Positions 59,373 to 64,000 of a DNA stretch of 64,000 nt are shown in pieces. The notes below the pieces were generated by a model. It had not been told where the DNA came from. It searched no databases and was given only the letters and a program-made list of their open reading frames with translations. The number at the start of each line of letters is the position of its first letter. Position 1 is the first letter of the stretch. A program made the translations under genes and the position numbers. Origin of the DNA: Lachnospiraceae bacterium (GTDB lineage Bacteria > Bacillota > Clostridia > Lachnospirales > Lachnospiraceae); NCBI GenBank assembly GCA_029012365.1, contig JAQXLY010000038.1:1-64000 (forward strand), written 5' to 3'.

Positions 59373-61403
59373 TTATTTATCCGTCTCTTCAGATACGGCT
59401 TCTTCGTCCTCAGACCCGGCTCCGTTCTCCGTCACTTCCTCAGCAGACCCTTCCTCTGCCGGTTCATCCTTCGCAACATCCCCGTTCATTTTTTCCGCAT
59501 TCAGGGAGAACAATGCAATATCATTCTCCAGCTCCTGCTTCAAAACAGCAAGCTCCTGTGTCTGTTTGGTACATTCGTCCACAATAGTTCCTACTTCATA
59601 CATCGACGCGGATGTTTCCTCGGCACTGGCCGCATTTTCTTCCGCAATGGCAGCCAGACCTTCCACAATATTTACGACACCTTCACGCAACTCGGACAAC
59701 GCCTTTGTCTGTTTGGAAATCTCCTTAATCGCTTTCATAACGGAAGAAACTTCCGCATTCAGTTCAGTAAATACCTTTAACGTTTCATCCAGCTTATCGT
59801 TCTGTACATTGATACTGTCGGACACTCCGTTCATTGTCTTAACACTGGTATCGGAATTTGAAATCAACGTTTCCACAATTTCACGGATTTCCTCCGCAGA
59901 AGTGCGGGACTGCTCCGCAAGCTGTCTGATTTCATCCGCAACTACCGCAAAGCCCATACCGGCCTCTCCCGCTCTCGCCGCCTCAATCGAAGCATTCAGT
60001 GAAAGAAGATTCGTCTGACTCGCAATAGCCGTAATCATATCGGTTGCCTTCTGAATCTGCTGTGCCGATACATTTGTCTCGTTTGTCTGTCTCTTAATCT
60101 CATTAATCGCATCATCCGCTTCCTTACTGATAATCAGAAGCTCCTGCAACGTCTTGTCCGCATCAATACTGTACTCATCCATCTTCTTTGCGCTGACACT
60201 GAGATGTTCCACCTCGGAAACAGTCATCTCGATTGCTTCCCCTATCTGAGCCACCTGCGTATTTGCCTGCATTGTCTCCGTTGCCTGTGAGGTAGCTCCC
60301 TTTGCGATTTCCTCTACCGCAAGATTTACACTGTTCACTGTCTCCGCGATCTTACTCATGGACTCATTCATAAGGTCCGAGAAATCAGCAACCTCCTTCG
60401 TGGAAGCCTTAATGCTGCCGATGATGCAGCTTAACTTCTCAACCAGCTGCTTTACTCCCCTTGCAATATCGCCGATTTCATCCTTCCTCTTCATACTATC
60501 CTCGGAAACCTTTACCGCAAGATTACCGTTGGACACCTCGGTCAGACTGCCAACCGACCTGTTCACCGCTGTCGTGATATGCCTTACTTCATAGAAGCAA
60601 AGTGCGGCAAACAAAATTGCCAAAATAAGACCTACCGTAATCAATACAGCCAGAGCGCCATTCATACTTGCATTAACTCCGGTTCTGTCTACACCGCAAA
60701 ACATGGCACCGACAATCTCACCCGTACTTTCCTGCATCAACGGATAATAATATGTCGCATACGGTTTTCCTGAAAATGTTGTATCGGAATCATAATAATA
60801 ATTCCCTTTATAGACATATTTTAATACAATGTTTTCATAGTTATCCGCATCTATCTTTGTACCTGAATATGGATTACCGTTTTCATCCTTAAATGTGGTC
60901 ATTACGCAGGTATCTCCGTAAAATACCATAATGTCCGCACCGACCTTTTCGCTCATATCGTCCAGATACTCATACATCGGCTCCATATCGGTGGTTCCTT
61001 TATAAAAAACACCGTCCGTATAAGAATAATCACCACGGGCATAAACCGTAAATGCCTCCACAGCGGAAACGGTAAGACCCTCCATCTCTGACTGCAGCAG
61101 CCGGTGTGTAAGCTTCCTCGCGCTTGACTGCGATGAAAGCAAATAGAAAAGGCTGATAAGCAGAATCGGTACCGTTGCAATCAGCAAAATACGAACGATT
61201 AAGGTAAACCGGTTTTTATTTTCCCTCGCCTTTTTCCTTTCCGCCCTCTTTTCCGCTCTCGCGGCTTCTCTTGCTTCTTCCTCCTCCACATCACTGAAGT
61301 CCATATCAAACATATCAGAATTATCTTCAATATCAGTTTCCGCAACTTCGATATCTTCAGCCTGTTCCTCAGCACTCTCAAAAAAATCGTCTGTCGTATT
61401 CAT
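59373..61403 (-). CDS. methyl-accepting chemotaxis protein, Cache-type sensor, HAMP, MCP signal domain
   Basis: TM1 [22 protein letters not shown], single Cache-like extracytoplasmic domain, TM2, [44 protein letters not shown] hairpin tip. Confidence 0.95.
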   Translation of the reverse strand: MNTTDDFFESAEEQAEDIEVAETDIEDNSDMFDMDFSDVEEEEAREAARAEKRAERKKARENKNRFTLIVRILLIATVPILLISLFYLLSSQSSARKLTHRLLQSEMEGLTVSAVEAFTVYARGDYSYTDGVFYKGTTDMEPMYEYLDDMSEKVGADIMVFYGDTCVMTTFKDENGNPYSGTKIDADNYENIVLKYVYKGNYYYDSDTTFSGKPYATYYYPLMQESTGEIVGAMFCGVDRTGVNASMNGALAVLITVGLILAILFAALCFYEVRHITTAVNRSVGSLTEVSNGNLAVKVSEDSMKRKDEIGDIARGVKQLVEKLSCIIGSIKASTKEVADFSDLMNESMSKIAETVNSVNLAVEEIAKGATSQATETMQANTQVAQIGEAIEMTVSEVEHLSVSAKKMDEYSIDADKTLQELLIISKEADDAINEIKRQTNETNVSAQQIQKATDMITAIASQTNLLSLNASIEAARAGEAGMGFAVVADEIRQLAEQSRTSAEEIREIVETLISNSDTSVKTMNGVSDSINVQNDKLDETLKVFTELNAEVSSVMKAIKEISKQTKALSELREGVVNIVEGLAAIAEENAASAEETSASMYEVGTIVDECTKQTQELAVLKQELENDIALFSLNAEKMNGDVAKDEPAEEGSAEEVTENGAGSEDEEAVSEETDK

Positions 61404-61698
61404 CACCGTTCTCCTTTCCGGACGTATGTCCTTCTGAATCCTCCCGACATATTTCCCGTCGCGGCGTTTGTTATAGTATAACATATTTTCTCAAAAAAGT
61501 CTAGCAAATTCCCTCCGTTTTCTCCAAACGGACACACCTCTCCCTTAATTATACCTACAACTCCCCACTGTACCTCCGCTGTCCTTCCCGAATGTAAAAA
61601 ATTTCCTTTTCAATGCAGCCAATTTATGGTATACTATCCACAATGGCAAAATGAAAAGATTCATTTTTGTAAATTAACCCTTACAGAAGGAGGTTATT

Positions 61699-63018
61699 AT
61701 GAAGCATCTGAAATACCGCATTGTTTCTGCCGTTTCCGGTTGTGTCTGTTTCTTTTTCGTGACACTTTCCGGCGGTTTTCTGGCAAATGCGGATACACAT
61801 ACCGATACCCCCGTTTCCATGAATAAAAATAATGATATCATACAGCCGTCCGTTGACCCCGTTTCAGCCGATATTCCGGAAAATACAGCTTCCGGAGAAG
61901 AGCTCAGGGATTTATCCCGTCAGGGCTCCGATGCCGAGCCTGATTTCACCATAACCCCTGTGCCTACACCGAGTCTTGCTCCGACACCGAGTCCGGCTCC
62001 GACACCGAGCCCGACTCCGACGCCGAGTCCGACCCCTACACCGAGCCCGACACCGACGCCGAGTCCGACCCCTACACCGACCCCTACACCGAGCCCGACT
62101 CCCGAACCTTTTGTTTTTTCAAAGGCAATCGCAAATGTATCCGATTTTGTCAATATCCGCGAAGGTGCATCCACTGACACACCTGTTCTCGGAAAGCTTT
62201 TTAAAAATGGCATAGCTGAGGTTCTGGATACAGAAGGAGACTGGACGCATATTTCTTCCGGCAATGTTACCGGATATATTTTCAGTGAATATTTATACCT
62301 CGGTGAAAATGCCGTTGCATACGCGGACAAAATCACCGCTTACAATGCGAAAGTAACCGCAGAATCCATGAATGTGCGTTCCGGACCGGGTACGGAATAT
62401 GATAAGCTCGGCACCGCTACCCACGGAAATACTTACCCGGCAATCCTTTCTCTTTCCAACAAGAACTGGATTGCGGTTCAGTATACCGCAGACACGGTTG
62501 CCTATCTGTACGCCGAATATGTAACATTGACCTGTAATCAAAAGGAAGCCATGACTCTGGCTGAGATTGCCGCTGCCGAGCGTGCGGCAAGGATTGAGAA
62601 GGCTCATGTAAAGAGTATTCCGATTACGTACCGCGACCCGGTAACCATTACGGAAGAAGATTTAGAAGTCTTTGCACTGGTAGTTGCGACCGAAGCCTTC
62701 TGGGAACCATACGAAGGCAAGCTGGCCGTTGCAAACGTAATTCTTAACCGCCTTCTCGGCGGCCGTTACGGCGATACAATTTATGACGTTGTCACCGCCC
62801 CGAAACAGTTTTCGGGATACAACAACATAGACAAATTCCGCTCCTATGACCTTACTGACTGCTATAAAGCCTGCAGGGAGGCTCTTTCCGGAAAAAACAA
62901 TATCGGTGATTTTCTGTTCTTCCACGCAGACTACTATGTAAACACCCATGATGAATGGCCGCTGTTTACCTCATGGTATCAGATTGCCGGTCACGTTTTC
63001 TTTAAACGTTTCTGGTAA
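61699..63018 (+). CDS. SH3b-domain cell-wall hydrolase (SleB-like Hydrolase_2 domain) with Pro/Thr/Ser linker
   Basis: Signal peptide, (PTPS)n linker, two SH3b modules ([48 protein letters not shown]), C-terminal [45 protein letters not shown]. Confidence 0.93.
   Translation: MKHLKYRIVSAVSGCVCFFFVTLSGGFLANADTHTDTPVSMNKNNDIIQPSVDPVSADIPENTASGEELRDLSRQGSDAEPDFTITPVPTPSLAPTPSPAPTPSPTPTPSPTPTPSPTPTPSPTPTPTPTPSPTPEPFVFSKAIANVSDFVNIREGASTDTPVLGKLFKNGIAEVLDTEGDWTHISSGNVTGYIFSEYLYLGENAVAYADKITAYNAKVTAESMNVRSGPGTEYDKLGTATHGNTYPAILSLSNKNWIAVQYTADTVAYLYAEYVTLTCNQKEAMTLAEIAAAERAARIEKAHVKSIPITYRDPVTITEEDLEVFALVVATEAFWEPYEGKLAVANVILNRLLGGRYGDTIYDVVTAPKQFSGYNNIDKFRSYDLTDCYKACREALSGKNNIGDFLFFHADYYVNTHDEWPLFTSWYQIAGHVFFKRFW
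61966..62107 (+). repeat. in-frame tandem repeat encoding a PTPSP(T/A) linker
   Basis: Iterated CCGACACCGAGTCCGGCT/CCGACCCCTACACCGAGC units inside the SH3b-SleB gene. Confidence 0.85.
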
Positions 63019-63023
63019 ACAGC

Positions 63024-63563
63024 CTACATCAATCCCCCAAGGATTGTGCTTACCGCTACCCCCGCTGCCGTTGCCACAAGTGCACCGGTCAGGGTGTAGC
63101 GGGTTTTTTTTACACCTGCCGCCATAAAATAGACCGACATAGTATAAAACACCGTTTCCGTGGAGGAACAAATCAGCGAAGTCACTTTTCCGAGATACGA
63201 ATCCGGCCCATACTCTTTAAAAATGTCCAGCACAAGACCGGTTGCCGCCGAAGATGAAAACAGTTTTACAACTACAAGAGGAACAAGCTCCGCCGGAAAC
63301 ATAAGCATTTTCGCAACCGGTGCAAGCAGCCCGGCAAGCAGCTCCAGAAACCCCGATGCCCTTAACATCCCCACACCTGTCATCAGTCCGATTAACGTAG
63401 GAAGAATTCCGATTATTACATTAAACCCATCCTTTGCCCCCTCGACAAATTCTCCGTAAATATCGGTTTTCGTAAATAAACCGTAGCTTACCAGATAAAA
63501 CAGCAAAAGAGGAATACAAAAATCCGAAAGAAAAATAAGAAGCTGCATCCGACTTACATCCAC
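63024..63563 (-). CDS. spmB: spore maturation protein B (nucleoside-recognition/Gate domain)
   Basis: FVEGAKDGFNVIIGILPTLIGLMTGVGMLRASGFLELL; FSSSAATGLVLDIFKEYGPDSYLGKVTSLICSSTETVFYTMSVYFMAAGVKKTRY. Confidence 0.92.
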   Translation of the reverse strand: MDVSRMQLLIFLSDFCIPLLLFYLVSYGLFTKTDIYGEFVEGAKDGFNVIIGILPTLIGLMTGVGMLRASGFLELLAGLLAPVAKMLMFPAELVPLVVVKLFSSSAATGLVLDIFKEYGPDSYLGKVTSLICSSTETVFYTMSVYFMAAGVKKTRYTLTGALVATAAGVAVSTILGGLM

Positions 63564-63619
63564 CCGCAGAAGTTATTACACTTTATGTAACAGTTCTCCT
63601 TTGTATGTCGTCTTAAAAT

Positions 63620-64000
63620 TTATTTTGTTCTTTTTTCCGTAAGCTTTATGAATATCACTGCCGCAAGTGTACTTACGAGAGTTGCAAGAATCGCAGGACC
63701 GACGATTTCCGCCGGATTCACCGCACCGTACTGACTCCGGTAGGCAATAATATTAACCGGTATCAGCTGTAGGGAAGAAATATTGATAATCAGAAATGTA
63801 CACATGGAACGGGAGGCCACCTCTTTTTTTCCGCCCTGTGCGAGATTCAGCCTTTGCAGCTCCTCCATGGCTTTTAATCCGAACGGCGTAGCTGCCCACC
63901 CAAGCCCCAGCAGATTAGCAAGCATATTCGAAGCAATATAATCATTTGCTTTGGAATCGTCCGGCACCTCCGGGAACAGGAAACGAAGCACCGGACGCAT
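63620..64000 (-). CDS. spmA: spore maturation protein A (3' part only; 5' end beyond window)
   Basis: ASNMLANLLGLGWAATPFGLKAMEELQ, STFLIINISSLQLIPVNIIAYRSQYGAVNPAEIVGPAIL-type motifs; adjacent to spmB; ORF runs off the window end. Confidence 0.9.
   Translation of the reverse strand: MRPVLRFLFPEVPDDSKANDYIASNMLANLLGLGWAATPFGLKAMEELQRLNLAQGGKKEVASRSMCTFLIINISSLQLIPVNIIAYRSQYGAVNPAEIVGPAILATLVSTLAAVIFIKLTEKRTK

Noticed and set aside
61966-62107. Repeat resembling a short CRISPR-like array
   Set aside because: Units are short, contiguous, in frame and encode a Pro/Thr/Ser linker; no spacers or cas genes.
1-64000. Phage, defence island, toxin-antitoxin or biosynthetic gene cluster
   Set aside because: No integrase, capsid, nuclease-defence, toxin-antitoxin, NRPS/PKS or RiPP genes were recognised in the ORF track; apart from the intron edge, the window is core-genome-like.

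Overview
This is a 64 kb chromosomal window from an anaerobic, spore-forming Firmicute, Lachnospiraceae-like by gene content. It is mostly core metabolism, with no plasmid, phage, CRISPR or defence island, and no tRNA or rRNA gene that I could recognise. Genes from about 0.2 to 32 kb are all on the minus strand: reverse rubrerythrin and a Fur/PerR regulator, DEAD-box helicase, NSS symporter and M20 amidohydrolase, NatAB-like ABC exporter and CPBP protease, clpB, a fucoside utilisation locus (YesMN, sugar ABC transporter, GH151-like fucosidase, fucI), a PrsA-like lipoprotein, mfd, pth, polysaccharide deacetylase and glgD/glgC. From 32 kb strands alternate: murC, dnaD, a dnaC/dnaI-like gene and prs; PBP1; an EAL protein; GH43; an ECF sigma/anti-sigma/CYTH operon; a type II fatty-acid operon (fabH-acpP-fabK-fabD-fabG-fabF-fabZ-accD-accA-acyl-CoA ligase); an orphan NrdG-like radical SAM protein; an ABC-F ATPase; an M18 aminopeptidase; a chemoreceptor; SleB-like hydrolase; and spmB/spmA. 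I found no wholly new multi-gene system. The most interesting signals are non-coding: (i) the 5' end of a group II intron directly after the rubrerythrin terminator; (ii) matching 7-1-7 operators just downstream of the -10 boxes of both rbr and fur; (iii) head-to-tail DnaA boxes at 9-bp pitch upstream of dnaD-dnaI; (iv) a likely terminator/leader-peptide attenuator in the ABC-F 5' leader; (v) a palindromic operator over the promoter of the CPBP/NatAB operon; and (vi) a fab/acc operon lacking accB and accC but carrying an acyl-CoA ligase.
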